A DNA stretch of 64,000 bases, from positions 5,643 through 69,642 of the forward strand of contig CAKOKS010000006.1 in NCBI GenBank assembly GCA_934095845.1. Direction: 5' to 3'. The notes beneath the pieces were generated by a model. That model did not search any database. It was not told where the DNA came from and worked only from the letters and a program-made list of their open reading frames with translations. How positions within the stretch are numbered: position 1 is the stretch's first letter; every line of letters starts with the position of its first letter. The translations under genes were made by a program, and so were the position numbers. Of this stretch, positions 53,102-63,294 are shown piece after piece. The DNA is from an uncultured Bacilli bacterium. GTDB lineage: Bacteria > Bacillota_I > Bacilli_A > RF39 > UBA660.

Positions 53102-53176
53102 TGGTGTCCCAGATGAGAATCGAACTCATATCTAAGCTTTAGGAGAGCCTTGTACTATCCATTGTACTACCAGGAC
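53102..53176 (-). tRNA. tRNA-Arg (anticodon CCU)
   Basis: 75 bases with encoded CCA. Acceptor GTCCTGG/CTGGGAC (two G-U pairs), D stem GTAC/GTAC, anticodon stem AGGCT/AGCTT around loop CTCCTAA, giving CCU for AGG codons, and T arm GAGTTCGATTCTC. A CTCGAA/TTCGAG hairpin follows about 11 bases after CCA, as at tRNA-Leu. Island 2 begins downstream. Confidence 0.94.
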
Positions 53177-53222
53177 ATATAGAAATTATATCATAAAAAT
53201 TAAACTATTAATATTTATTTAT

Positions 53223-53258
53223 AAAAAAAAACAATGGTTCTACTTTCTTCCCATTGTT
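53223..53258 (-). terminator. terminator of the HD-domain gene
   Basis: Stem AACAATGG/CCATTGTT with a long T-run on the minus strand; it overlaps the last codons. Confidence 0.75.
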
Positions 53259-53761
53259 AATATATTAAATGATAAAATTAAGAATAAACTTAATGCTGTA
53301 GTAACTTTTCCAGTTACTTTCGTATAATTAAATTTATAACTTGCATATTCATATATTGCAACTAACTTATCTACAACTGTTAATACCCAAGATTCTTTAT
53401 ATTTTGGTAAAGTCATACATAAAGGAAACATATGAGCTGCAATTGCATTTTGTTCTTTTTCATTAAGTTCAAATTCTCCTAATGCATTTGTAAGTGCTAT
53501 ATCAGGATGAACTACCCCTTGAATAAGACCATGATTACTTCCAAATTCTTCATTAGTAAAGAAATCATGTAATATTGCTGCTCTAGTTGCAGATATATAA
53601 TCCACATTTAATTTTTTCGATAATTTATATACATGTCTAGCTACACGCATAGAATGCTCATAACGAGTTATTCCATGATGAGATTCACCTTTTAATTTAA
53701 GGTATTTTTTATTTGTAATAATCTCTTTAGCTATATCATCAAAACTTAATTCAGTTTTCAT
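53240..53761 (-). CDS. HD-domain phosphohydrolase
   Basis: 173 residues. The metal-binding HD pattern is visible: HHGITRYEHSMRVARHVYKL, AAILHDFFTNEE, QNAIAAHMFPL and VVDKLVAIYEY (final Asp). It is of the HDIG nucleotide or dNTP hydrolase type; substrate unknown. A hydrophobic C-terminal segment (TALSLFLILSFNILTM) may attach it to the membrane. GGAGTG precedes the start. Confidence 0.85.
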   Translation of the reverse strand: MKTELSFDDIAKEIITNKKYLKLKGESHHGITRYEHSMRVARHVYKLSKKLNVDYISATRAAILHDFFTNEEFGSNHGLIQGVVHPDIALTNALGEFELNEKEQNAIAAHMFPLCMTLPKYKESWVLTVVDKLVAIYEYASYKFNYTKVTGKVTTALSLFLILSFNILTMGRK

Positions 53762-53826
53762 TTTATCACTCCATTATGATAATTATAACATGTAAGTAAT
53801 TACATATTTAATAATTATCTAAGCTT

Positions 53827-53853
53827 TACAAAGGTTTTTACAAAACCTTTGTA
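53827..53853 (-). terminator. hairpin after the cohesin operon
   Basis: Stem TACAAAGGTTTT/AAAACCTTTGTA, 12 bp, with only a weak T-run; probably the operon terminator. Confidence 0.5.
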
Positions 53854-53883
53854 ATTATAGCAAAAATATCAATATTTTTCAAA

Positions 53884-54642
53884 TTAGTACTTTAAATCAT
53901 ATGTCTTATTATCAAATACTAGTGAATCTCCTACTTTTTTAAATACTTTATCTCCAAGAGTAATTGATTCTTTATCTTCTAAATAAGCATAAGAATTTAT
54001 TAAGTGATTAGTATCCACCGTATAGATAGATTCTAATCCAAGAGTTCCATTAACTAAAACCATTTCACTTATCTCTTCACTTTTATATTCATAATATTTA
54101 AATTCACTGTCATCTAAATTATATGTTTGAGAGCCTTCAATACCAGTTTCAGTTATTTTATATAATTCATTTTCATTATTTAAATTAATATTAATGCTTT
54201 CACCCTCTATATTATATGTTCCATAATTTGAACTTATTAATTCGTTATTACTAATATTAAGTTTTATTACAATTCCATATGATTTAGGAAGAATATATAA
54301 TATACTATTTTCATTTTTAAATTTTTTCACTATATCTTTATTTAAATAACTAAGTACAACATTTTCTTTTGTTGTAACAATTGTCGTAGTGCTTGTTAAT
54401 TGGTCCATTTTATTTTTTATTTTAAATACACCATAATAAGTTAAATATACTGCAAGAGCTAAACAGATAATAACAACTATAGCAATCAGAAAATAATTTT
54501 TCTTTTTTACTTTTATTTTGTTATTAACTGTTTTTACTTGTTCTTCATTAATATTATTATTTGCATCTATTGTTGCTTTTACAATATTTTCTCTTTCACG
54601 ATTAATAAAACCATTGTTAATATTGTTATTATTATTCTCCAT
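53884..54642 (-). CDS. single-pass membrane protein closing the cohesin-dockerin operon
   Basis: 252 residues. An asparagine-rich cytoplasmic start, a basic patch KVKKKNYF, one membrane helix (IAIVVIICLALAVYLTYYGVF) and an external domain with many short beta-like strands (YGTYNIEGESININL, LDDSEFKYYEYKSEE). Family unknown. It overlaps the cohesin-like gene by 11 bases, so it is made together with it. Confidence 0.7.
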   Translation of the reverse strand: MENNNNNINNGFINRERENIVKATIDANNNINEEQVKTVNNKIKVKKKNYFLIAIVVIICLALAVYLTYYGVFKIKNKMDQLTSTTTIVTTKENVVLSYLNKDIVKKFKNENSILYILPKSYGIVIKLNISNNELISSNYGTYNIEGESININLNNENELYKITETGIEGSQTYNLDDSEFKYYEYKSEEISEMVLVNGTLGLESIYTVDTNHLINSYAYLEDKESITLGDKVFKKVGDSLVFDNKTYDLKY

Positions 54643-56050
54643 TTAAATCACTCTTTACTTCTTGATGAGTATTAATTACTTGTCTATTTACACCATTTGT
54701 ATTTATTGTTTTAATTACTTTTACTTGAGGATTTGGAGCACTAGTCATCATTGGCTCTGGAGTATTTACAGTATTAACGTGAGCAGATACAACTCTAGTA
54801 GGTATAACTACTCTCTTTCCAACACCAACACTATTTTCTCCATTAATTGAAGATACTACTTTATTCTCTTCTCTCTTTTCTTCCATTTTGGCAGTAGCCA
54901 TTTCTTTTACTACTTCATCTTTTACTTTGTTTTTCTTTTTATAAGTATAGAAAATCATTCCACCAAGTCCAAGAATAGATCCAATAAATCCAATTAAGAA
55001 AATCATACTTGAATATGTTCTTTTAACTGTTATCGTATATTTAGTTTCAGAAATATCTCCATAAGTAGATCTTACTATAATAGTATTTTTTCCACTTGCA
55101 AGTACTTGTAATCCAGCATTTTTAATAGTTACATCGTCACTTTTTCCTTCAGCCATTATATATATTTCTTTTACATTATATGGAACTGTTATTGTGTATT
55201 CATAAGTTTCAGGATTAAAAGTAAAGTTATAATCAACTACTTTTAAAAGAGATAGTTTAGTATCAACTTGTTTTTTACCATCTGGTTTAGTAATTATTAC
55301 ATTTATGGTAGCAGTTTCGTCAAATTCATTTTTTAAAACTAGATCTACTGTATTTTTTCCATCAGCAAGACTACGTTTACCTAAACCAATTATAGTAATA
55401 CCTTCTCCTGCGGTTGCATTTATATTAACTTCGGTAGTATCTTCATTAACTGTAACATAATATATATCATTTTCATAAGTTACTTTAAAATCATCTACTG
55501 TTAAGCTTGTTAGTTTTAAAGGAGCAACATATCTAGTCGTTGTAGTTGTAACATTCGAAGTTACTACTCTTTGATTTGTTGTAGTTGTTTTTTTAGTTGT
55601 TGTAGTTGTTGTAGCTTTTGCTGTAGCATTAAATGTACCACTAGCATTATTGATTCCACTTATATTTTCAAAGTTTTCATCACTTGCTTCTATTCCAGAA
55701 ATAGTTAAGCTTCCACTTCCAACGGCATTAGTTTTAATATTAACTGTTCCAATTGAGAAAGTACCACTTTTTTTAGAATCTGTATAAAGGTCAATTACAC
55801 CATTACTACCTTCACCTAGAAAACCACTTCCTGTTTGAAAGGATTCAAATGATCCAATACCACTTACACTTATTCTTCCATGGAAACTTGTTACTTCAGA
55901 TCCAGAAGCATTACCTGTAATCGTACATTTTGCTGTTTCACCAACGGTAACTGTATTACATTTTACACTTACTTTAACTGAACCTGCATTTACTTTATAA
56001 AATGGTATAACCATTAGAAGCACAAATGCAATCAAATATTTTCCTTTCAT
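54632..56050 (-). CDS. membrane-anchored cohesin-like and cadherin-like-sandwich protein
   Basis: 472 residues behind AAAAGGAGG. Signal peptide (YLIAFVLLMVIPFYKVNA); about 22-140 a cohesin-type beta sandwich (VTVGETAKCTITGNASG, GVIDLYTDSKKSGTFSIG, GSLTISGIEASDENF); a Thr-rich linker; about 175-345 two cadherin-like beta-sandwich domains (ALKLTSLTVDD and LLKVVDYNFTFNPETYEYT types); membrane helix near 350-372 (MIFLIGFIGSILGLGGMIF); a cytoplasmic tail of about 100 residues. It could hold the dockerin of the giant protein encoded upstream. The long cytoplasmic tail could also allow signalling. Confidence 0.78.
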   Translation of the reverse strand: MKGKYLIAFVLLMVIPFYKVNAGSVKVSVKCNTVTVGETAKCTITGNASGSEVTSFHGRISVSGIGSFESFQTGSGFLGEGSNGVIDLYTDSKKSGTFSIGTVNIKTNAVGSGSLTISGIEASDENFENISGINNASGTFNATAKATTTTTTKKTTTTNQRVVTSNVTTTTTRYVAPLKLTSLTVDDFKVTYENDIYYVTVNEDTTEVNINATAGEGITIIGLGKRSLADGKNTVDLVLKNEFDETATINVIITKPDGKKQVDTKLSLLKVVDYNFTFNPETYEYTITVPYNVKEIYIMAEGKSDDVTIKNAGLQVLASGKNTIIVRSTYGDISETKYTITVKRTYSSMIFLIGFIGSILGLGGMIFYTYKKKNKVKDEVVKEMATAKMEEKREENKVVSSINGENSVGVGKRVVIPTRVVSAHVNTVNTPEPMMTSAPNPQVKVIKTINTNGVNRQVINTHQEVKSDLNGE

Positions 56051-56487
56051 TTTTTATTCCTCCTTTTCAAAACTATTAATATGCTTAATATTAATACAAC
56101 AATTATAATTATTACTATATAATACTTATTATTATTTCTTTTATCATAGATGACAACTTCTTTAAAAGAATCATCTCCATAACTTAAATATTCCTCTTTT
56201 ATTTTACCTTTAATTGTTATTGTACCAATTTCTACTTTACCACTTCTTAAATCATCTGTATAAAGAAGTATTGAACCATTTTCATAATCACCTAACCAGT
56301 TGTTAGTAGCAACAAAGTTAGAAACTTTTCCTTTAATATGATATTCAATTGCACTCATATTAAAGTTTGATTCTGCATACATTGTACAATTTTTTTCATT
56401 CTTGTTTTCCTGACAGTCATAAGTTATGCCTTCAGCAAAAACAAAAGTTGGAAAAAGTGATATTAATAATAGTAGTAACTTTTTCAT
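56047..56487 (-). CDS. small membrane-anchored cohesin-like protein
   Basis: 146 residues. Signal peptide KLLLLLISLFPTFVFA; an external domain (NFMSAIEYHIKG-like strand, NGSILLYTDDLRSGKVEIGT) that follows the last strands of the cohesin fold; a C-terminal membrane helix (YIVIIIIVVLILSILIVL) with a basic end. It is smaller than a full cohesin, so the fold is uncertain. The start overlaps the stop of the giant gene by one base. Confidence 0.6.
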   Translation of the reverse strand: MKKLLLLLISLFPTFVFAEGITYDCQENKNEKNCTMYAESNFNMSAIEYHIKGKVSNFVATNNWLGDYENGSILLYTDDLRSGKVEIGTITIKGKIKEEYLSYGDDSFKEVVIYDKRNNNKYYIVIIIIVVLILSILIVLKRRNKK

Positions 56488-59400
56488 TAAATACCACTTA
56501 TCCTATCTCTTACAAAACTATATAGTTTTGATACGTCAGCAACTTTTATTTGATCTTGTTTTCTTATAGCAGCTGCTTTTAATGTATATTTATCTAGGTT
56601 TGTTTTACCTCTAACATAGTTATAAAGCATTGAAACATCGAATACATTAATTTTTCCATCACCATTTAAGTCACCTATAACAATTATTTTATAAGTTTCA
56701 TTACCATTAACTAAACTCATATTAGTTCCAACATTTGTTACAGATGATGTAATATTGTTATTATTTTTATCTAGTATTTTATAATTACTTACAACTCCTC
56801 TTAATCTAGATAAGAAGTCATTTTTATTTATATTCTTTTGAGTCATTGAATTTACAAATATTGTATGTTCAGAGTAATTTATTTCAAATACATTAGATGT
56901 TAATCTTTCTAATACATTAACTTTAATTTGTTTAGTAATATCTTTATTTTTAACAGTGACATTTGAACTTCCTACTTTATTACCTTTAATTACTTTATTA
57001 TTTATAGTAACTGAATCATTATCACTTATAATTTCAAATGATTTATTTGTATAGTTACTTGGATTTGCATCAATTACAAGTTCTCTTTCTTCACCATTAT
57101 ATAAAGTAATTTCATCTGGTATAAGAAGTTCAGTAATCTTAATATATTTACTTACTTCTTTAGTAATCTTTGTATATGGTAAACCATTTATACAAATATA
57201 GAAATCAATTTCACCATCAGTTAAAGCACCAGTTATAAATTCAGACTTTAATAGATCATTTAAAGATTCAACATTAAGTTTTACTTCATCAACTAGAGTT
57301 AAACCTTTATAAGAACGAATTGAATATGCATCTAACTTACTATTATCATATGATGAAGTAAATTCATAATAACCTTTAGCTCCATCAATATCATATATTA
57401 AATTATCACCATAGTTAACATTTTCTTTAATATATGAGGAATCACTCAAATTAACTTTATAATGAGTATCATCAATTGTGAATTCTAATTTATTTGAAAC
57501 ACTGTAAGAAAGTTCATCTTCATAATAGTAAAGTTCAATATAATATTTACCTACTCTTGCTTTAAAAGGTATGATATTTATTTTAAATGTTCCATCGTTT
57601 AAGAAGTTATTAACAACTTCAAATGAAGGAGTAATATTATCAAGAGTTATATCACTATAAAGGATATTACCTTCTTCATCATATATTTTTGCTTTTAGTT
57701 TACTTGATTCATCATTACTAATTGAACCTAGAACTTTAAATGTATATGACATATTATCTTGATCAGCATATATTGGTTTAGTATTAGCTTCCATATTATC
57801 AAGTTTTATTTCTTTATAAATTGAATACATTCTAATAGTAGTTTCTTTTACAACTTTTGTACCATTATTTTCTTGATATGTGTAAACAATTCTGTATTCT
57901 CCTGGTTCAAGATTAGTATCTTTGTCATAGTAAATATTTGTTTTATAATTAAATTTTTCTATTTCAAATTTACTTGTAACATCTTCATCTTTACTATTTA
58001 AAATTTTGATATCCATATCAGATGCAAATAATTGGAATTCGCTTTCTAAAGTAACTTCAATAGTTGCATCAACATTATTATGTAAATTACCATCTACTGC
58101 ATTAGTAATTATATTAACATTTTTAATATTAAATTCTTTTTTATAGTCAACTACTTCAAATGTTGTTTCTTTTTCTCTTTTGAATCCATCCATTTGGTAA
58201 TACGTTACTAATTTGTAGACCCCTGGAGTAATCGCATTTTTCTCATACTCTACATATAATTCAAATGATGTAAAATCTTTAGCATAGTTTTTAGCATAAA
58301 TATTAAATTTACTTGTAACATCTTCATTATTACTATTATATATTCTTGTATTCCTACTGAATACATGTTTATTAGATTCTGAATCAATTCCAGATTCACT
58401 TATTTGAATATTTTTTATATCTTCAGTATTAATCAAGTATTTTATTTTTCCGCCAGTTTCATTATTTGGAATAAGTGGATTTGGTTCATAAGTTGCATCT
58501 TTAAAATAGAAATTAAAATATGTTTGATTAACCGTGAAATTTAAAACATCTTTAACTACTTTAGAATCAGTTGCATATTCCATTGTTAACATATATTTAC
58601 CAGCTGGAAGCAATTTTGTACCTGTATAATCTATATCAAGATTATGAGTTTCGTTAAAGCTTAAACGATTATATTCAAAGTAATTTGTGTAATCTGTATT
58701 GCCAGTTTCATCAGTTATTTTTATTTTAATGTTTTCATTGTCATATTTTGGACCTCTAACTTTAACTGGAACATAAATTTTACCAGGTTTGTTAGTAAAT
58801 AATCCATCAGAAACTGTACTATCATTTATTCTTGAATAAACTAAGCTATGTTCTTTATCAAATATAATGTCGATGTAATCGTCTTCAACATCAAATTTAT
58901 AAACTTTATAATCAGTATTTGTATAATATAATACTAAAGCATAAGTACCACTTGCAAGTTTTTGAACTTCATCTAAGTTTTCTTTTAATACAAGTTTAAG
59001 TTTTTTATTATCTTTTGTTGTATTAGTTTCTGTAAATACACTGTTATAATTTGTTCCAACAGTTGGATCACATGTACCACTTACACAGTCTTTATTAATT
59101 ACCCATGAAATATTTTTTTCATAAGGAGATTTTATTTTGACATCTATTGTTCTTTCAGTTAAGTTATTATAGAAACCATTTATTTTTACAGGTGTTCCAT
59201 CTTCATCATATACACTTGTTATATCAACACTTTCAAAATTCCATTCAAATAAGTCTTTTAATTTTCCATTATCAGTAAGTTCATATTCACTTACTGTTGA
59301 TGAGTACTCTACTACAATATAGTAAGAACCATTCATATCTACTCTATTTTGAATCAATTCAATTATAAGTTTTCCATTATAATTAGGTCCACTTGTTAAA

Positions 59401-62400
59401 TCCCAGTTATCTCTTATTTTAAACATTCTTCTTGATGAATCTTCACTTGATACATCAATATCTTTTCTTTGAGTAGCATCATGATAATATATTGTATATT
59501 TAATATTATCTAATTCAGATTTTTTAATATGTTCAGTATTTATATCATAATAGATAAATAAACCATCATCATTAGCTTTAGTTGTTCTATTTGTAAGTTC
59601 AACAATATATTCGTCTTTAGTTACAGCAAAGCTAATTTTTTTAGTAATTAAATCATTAGTACCTTCTTGATATGAGAAACTTAATTCATAATTTCCGATT
59701 TCAGCATTATCAACTTCATTAGTAAGTTTAAATATATAATAATCTTGATATGAATTTATATTAGTTAATTCATAAGAATATGTAAATATTGTTTTGCCTT
59801 CAGCATTTTTAAAAGATGAAGTTGATGAATCATGAATGAGTTTTTCCTCTCCACCAACAAATACTCTTTTAATACTTGGTACAATATTTTTAACATCATC
59901 AACATAAGAAGTTGTAATATATACTCTTCCCAATTTAGATACATTTCTTGCATAAGTTAAGACTACTTTATTATCTTCTTTTTCAATTATAGTTCCAGCT
60001 TCATTTTCTTTATATTTACCTTGAAGTGAGATTTTTAAATCATAGAATTTACCAGTTACTTCAAATTCTTTTTCAGCTACTGAAGTAACTCCATCTTTTT
60101 CATAAGTGATTTCAAGTTTGTATTTACCAGTTGTTGCAGAACCAACAATTGGTTTTATTTTTATGCTTGAATTTGCTTTAGTTATTTTTCCATCACTTGC
60201 ATTATAAATTTCATCAACCACTTTAAATTTCTTGTTTGTAACATCAGTTACATTTTCTCCATTAATTTCAAGGATTTTAGCTTTAAATCTAGATTTTCCT
60301 GATTCATCAATACTCGAATAAATAAAGTCTGTTTCAAGATTAAAATTTATTTCTCCATCTATATTATTATATAAACGTTTTTCATCATTTCCAACATTTG
60401 TAATGTCTGAACTAGTTATTTCCATTTGATAAACAGGAGCAGCATAACTCATGGAACTCATATGAATATTTTGTTTCCACATTTCTGGAAATAAAGTTTT
60501 ACTAATTGTTGCTTCTTCTCCGTTAACATTTTGATTTATATATCCAATTGATGGAAGTGTTCCATATTGAGTATAAACATAATATGTTCCAGCTTTAACT
60601 TCAGTTTTAGGAATAACTGTTACAGCTTTTTCTGGAGTTTCCGCATCAGATGAATGTCCGTTTTCTGGAGTAAAGTTGAATTGATTTGTTACCTCATGAC
60701 CTTCAATAGGTTTACCATTTTCTTCATATATTTTTAATTCACCCATGAATTTTCCATGTTGTATATCACCATTTTCATCAAAAATAAATTTTGTAATTAA
60801 TAAATAATACATTTCAGGATATGTAGCTTTAAATTTTTCTAATGTATAATCTCTAGTAGTTTTTTTATTTTCAACAAATTGAATATATTGGTCATTACCT
60901 TTAGGATAGAATTTTAAAATATCTATTTTAGGTGTATTTTTTACAGATGAGTCAATAAATGAATCATTTTTAAAAGGAGTTGTATCATTTATAGTTCCAT
61001 CAGCATTATAGCCATAACATTTTAAGTAATTTGGATCTGTAGTTCCACAACTAGGATATCTGTCATCTATTTTATAAGTACTTAGGAACTCTTCTGTACT
61101 CATTGTTTTTTCACCTTGAGATACATCATTTAACCATAGATCAAAAGTTACTTTATCATCTATATATTTTTTTATTTTAATTTGGAAAGTTGCTACATCA
61201 TAGTATCTTAATTCAGCATTTGCTAAATCTGTTGTAACAAGTCCTTCTTCATTAACGTATTCAACATGTCTATCAAATATTCTTGTTGTAATCGGATCAT
61301 CTGATAAAGTGTCTTGCTTCATACCACCTTTTACTAAATATAATCCTAAATAGTAGTTATATCTCATATTAGCTGGTGGTAAAGTTAAATCTATAAGTTC
61401 GTCTTTTTCTCCAGCATGTTTATCATATTCACTTGTAAGATAATAATCAATTGCTTGATCATATAAACTGAAATCAATTTGTTTAGAATCAGCATCAGCA
61501 AAATTTAAATTTATGTGATATAAGCTTGAGTTCTTATTTTTATTACCATTACCATATTTTTCTAGAGTATTAGAATATTTAACATGGCAAACAAATCCTT
61601 TAGTTGTAACCTTACCACTTGTATCAACTTCATTTGCTATTGAACAACTTAAATCAAATTTATCATTTTTACTATCACATAATGTTCCATCACTTGAAGA
61701 ACACACTCCATCATTTGAAGTAATTGTTGCTTTACTTAAAACATTCTTTAATTCGCTTTCATTTACTCCAGAGTAATTTTTAAACGTAAATGTAAATTCA
61801 CCACCAGATGAAGCAAATATAATTTGACTTATTGAAGAAAGTTCACTTACATCTCTTACTTCTTTTAATACTTTTAATAGTTTGCCATCAGTATCAAATG
61901 TGTATGTATTTTTTAATTGAGCAATTACTCCAGGATATTTAGTTTCAAAGTTTCCAACTGTATCTGTGTAAGTATCTGTACCTAAAATGTATGTAATATT
62001 TGTTTCATCATAATTAGTTATTTTTAGACTTACTGAAGATGAAACAGTATAATCAAAAAATGTATATCCGTTATCATCTAATGGAATTGAATTCAAATCA
62101 GCTGTAGGATACTTTTTAGTAAAGTCACTTACGGTTTCTGTAACTAAAGATAATCTCTTTTGTGAATCATCTAATGGATAATATGTAACTTTACTTACTT
62201 TTTTAGTCGCATCTGTAGAATCAGTTTCTTCAAACTTTCTCTTTATCTCTAAATAAGGGAATTCTTTTTGACTAACGATATATCTATATGATTCGTTTGT
62301 ATTTGCCCCCAAATTAATATTTCTTTTTTTTACTGTAATTTGAGTTGTAGCATAAAAACTTCTTGGTTCATAATCAGTTGCCGTATGAGCAACTGTAACT

Positions 62401-63116
62401 GTATATGTACCAGGTGTTGGATAATTTATAGAATTATTTTTTATTGTAATAGAACCGTTTTTATCAACTGTAAATTTAGAACCTACAAGCTCTGGCCCTC
62501 CATTAGTGTTTTTAATAGAAACACTAAAATTAGAAAAATTATTAGAATTTATAAGTTCACCAATTTTTCCAGCAATATTATTAAAATTTATTTTCCATGT
62601 ATTTTCCTCATTTGCATGTCCATTTCCATTTATAAGAGATGCTGAAACATTATAATTATTATAATATTTTAAAACGTCAAAAGTAGCATCACCAAAACTT
62701 GTTCCTACCGAATTAACTAAAGATATTTTGTATGAACCAGGAGTAATATCTCCACTTTTAGGAGTTAATCTAACCTTAATGTTTGATCCACTTTGAGTTA
62801 TTGTAGCGTTAAAATCATAAGTATCTGAATTATTTATTTTAACACTATAATTACCAGCAATAAATACAGTAAAGTTTGCTTCTATATATGAAATTCTATC
62901 TCGATAAAGTTCTGAACCACCTAAAGTATTTCTGGTAGTAATATTGTTAAATGCTGAAACAATTTCATCAGACGAAGATTTATAAAAAGTCTTATTCAAT
63001 TCATTAGAAGTAGACGTAATTATACCAACTGTTTTAAAGTTTCTTAAATTTATACTAAATAAAAATATAAGTAAAAAAGATATAATTTTTATACTTTTAG
63101 AAACATACCCTTTCAT
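56487..63116 (-). CDS. giant Ig-like surface protein with C-terminal dockerin
   Basis: 2209 residues from MKGYVSKSIKIISFLLIF (a GTG 9 bases upstream is possible). After the signal sequence come roughly fifteen or more beta-sandwich repeats with similar ends (GKYKLEITYEKDGV, GTYALVLYYTNTDYK, GKYMLTMEYATDSK, GEYRIVYTYQENNG), a BIG2-like domain near 2010-2080 (LLIPDEITLYNGEERELVI), and a dockerin in the last 66 residues. The first dockerin calcium loop is canonical (GDLNGDGKINVFDV); the second is degenerate (IRKQDQIKVADV). It is probably an extended surface fibre bound by the cohesin-like proteins of the same operon. Confidence 0.82.
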   Translation of the reverse strand: MKGYVSKSIKIISFLLIFLFSINLRNFKTVGIITSTSNELNKTFYKSSSDEIVSAFNNITTRNTLGGSELYRDRISYIEANFTVFIAGNYSVKINNSDTYDFNATITQSGSNIKVRLTPKSGDITPGSYKISLVNSVGTSFGDATFDVLKYYNNYNVSASLINGNGHANEENTWKINFNNIAGKIGELINSNNFSNFSVSIKNTNGGPELVGSKFTVDKNGSITIKNNSINYPTPGTYTVTVAHTATDYEPRSFYATTQITVKKRNINLGANTNESYRYIVSQKEFPYLEIKRKFEETDSTDATKKVSKVTYYPLDDSQKRLSLVTETVSDFTKKYPTADLNSIPLDDNGYTFFDYTVSSSVSLKITNYDETNITYILGTDTYTDTVGNFETKYPGVIAQLKNTYTFDTDGKLLKVLKEVRDVSELSSISQIIFASSGGEFTFTFKNYSGVNESELKNVLSKATITSNDGVCSSSDGTLCDSKNDKFDLSCSIANEVDTSGKVTTKGFVCHVKYSNTLEKYGNGNKNKNSSLYHINLNFADADSKQIDFSLYDQAIDYYLTSEYDKHAGEKDELIDLTLPPANMRYNYYLGLYLVKGGMKQDTLSDDPITTRIFDRHVEYVNEEGLVTTDLANAELRYYDVATFQIKIKKYIDDKVTFDLWLNDVSQGEKTMSTEEFLSTYKIDDRYPSCGTTDPNYLKCYGYNADGTINDTTPFKNDSFIDSSVKNTPKIDILKFYPKGNDQYIQFVENKKTTRDYTLEKFKATYPEMYYLLITKFIFDENGDIQHGKFMGELKIYEENGKPIEGHEVTNQFNFTPENGHSSDAETPEKAVTVIPKTEVKAGTYYVYTQYGTLPSIGYINQNVNGEEATISKTLFPEMWKQNIHMSSMSYAAPVYQMEITSSDITNVGNDEKRLYNNIDGEINFNLETDFIYSSIDESGKSRFKAKILEINGENVTDVTNKKFKVVDEIYNASDGKITKANSSIKIKPIVGSATTGKYKLEITYEKDGVTSVAEKEFEVTGKFYDLKISLQGKYKENEAGTIIEKEDNKVVLTYARNVSKLGRVYITTSYVDDVKNIVPSIKRVFVGGEEKLIHDSSTSSFKNAEGKTIFTYSYELTNINSYQDYYIFKLTNEVDNAEIGNYELSFSYQEGTNDLITKKISFAVTKDEYIVELTNRTTKANDDGLFIYYDINTEHIKKSELDNIKYTIYYHDATQRKDIDVSSEDSSRRMFKIRDNWDLTSGPNYNGKLIIELIQNRVDMNGSYYIVVEYSSTVSEYELTDNGKLKDLFEWNFESVDITSVYDEDGTPVKINGFYNNLTERTIDVKIKSPYEKNISWVINKDCVSGTCDPTVGTNYNSVFTETNTTKDNKKLKLVLKENLDEVQKLASGTYALVLYYTNTDYKVYKFDVEDDYIDIIFDKEHSLVYSRINDSTVSDGLFTNKPGKIYVPVKVRGPKYDNENIKIKITDETGNTDYTNYFEYNRLSFNETHNLDIDYTGTKLLPAGKYMLTMEYATDSKVVKDVLNFTVNQTYFNFYFKDATYEPNPLIPNNETGGKIKYLINTEDIKNIQISESGIDSESNKHVFSRNTRIYNSNNEDVTSKFNIYAKNYAKDFTSFELYVEYEKNAITPGVYKLVTYYQMDGFKREKETTFEVVDYKKEFNIKNVNIITNAVDGNLHNNVDATIEVTLESEFQLFASDMDIKILNSKDEDVTSKFEIEKFNYKTNIYYDKDTNLEPGEYRIVYTYQENNGTKVVKETTIRMYSIYKEIKLDNMEANTKPIYADQDNMSYTFKVLGSISNDESSKLKAKIYDEEGNILYSDITLDNITPSFEVVNNFLNDGTFKINIIPFKARVGKYYIELYYYEDELSYSVSNKLEFTIDDTHYKVNLSDSSYIKENVNYGDNLIYDIDGAKGYYEFTSSYDNSKLDAYSIRSYKGLTLVDEVKLNVESLNDLLKSEFITGALTDGEIDFYICINGLPYTKITKEVSKYIKITELLIPDEITLYNGEERELVIDANPSNYTNKSFEIISDNDSVTINNKVIKGNKVGSSNVTVKNKDITKQIKVNVLERLTSNVFEINYSEHTIFVNSMTQKNINKNDFLSRLRGVVSNYKILDKNNNNITSSVTNVGTNMSLVNGNETYKIIVIGDLNGDGKINVFDVSMLYNYVRGKTNLDKYTLKAAAIRKQDQIKVADVSKLYSFVRDRISGI

Positions 63117-63294
63117 ATCATACACATCCTATAATAAAATTATAACATTATCACTTTTTGATGTAAACTAAAAATACGACAAAAATCGACATTTATAATC
63201 ATTATTTATTTTAACCAATACATCAACTTTTTATTCTTTTTTCTTGTAACTATTCACCCTTTTGTATATAATAATATTGTAAGGTGATGATAAA

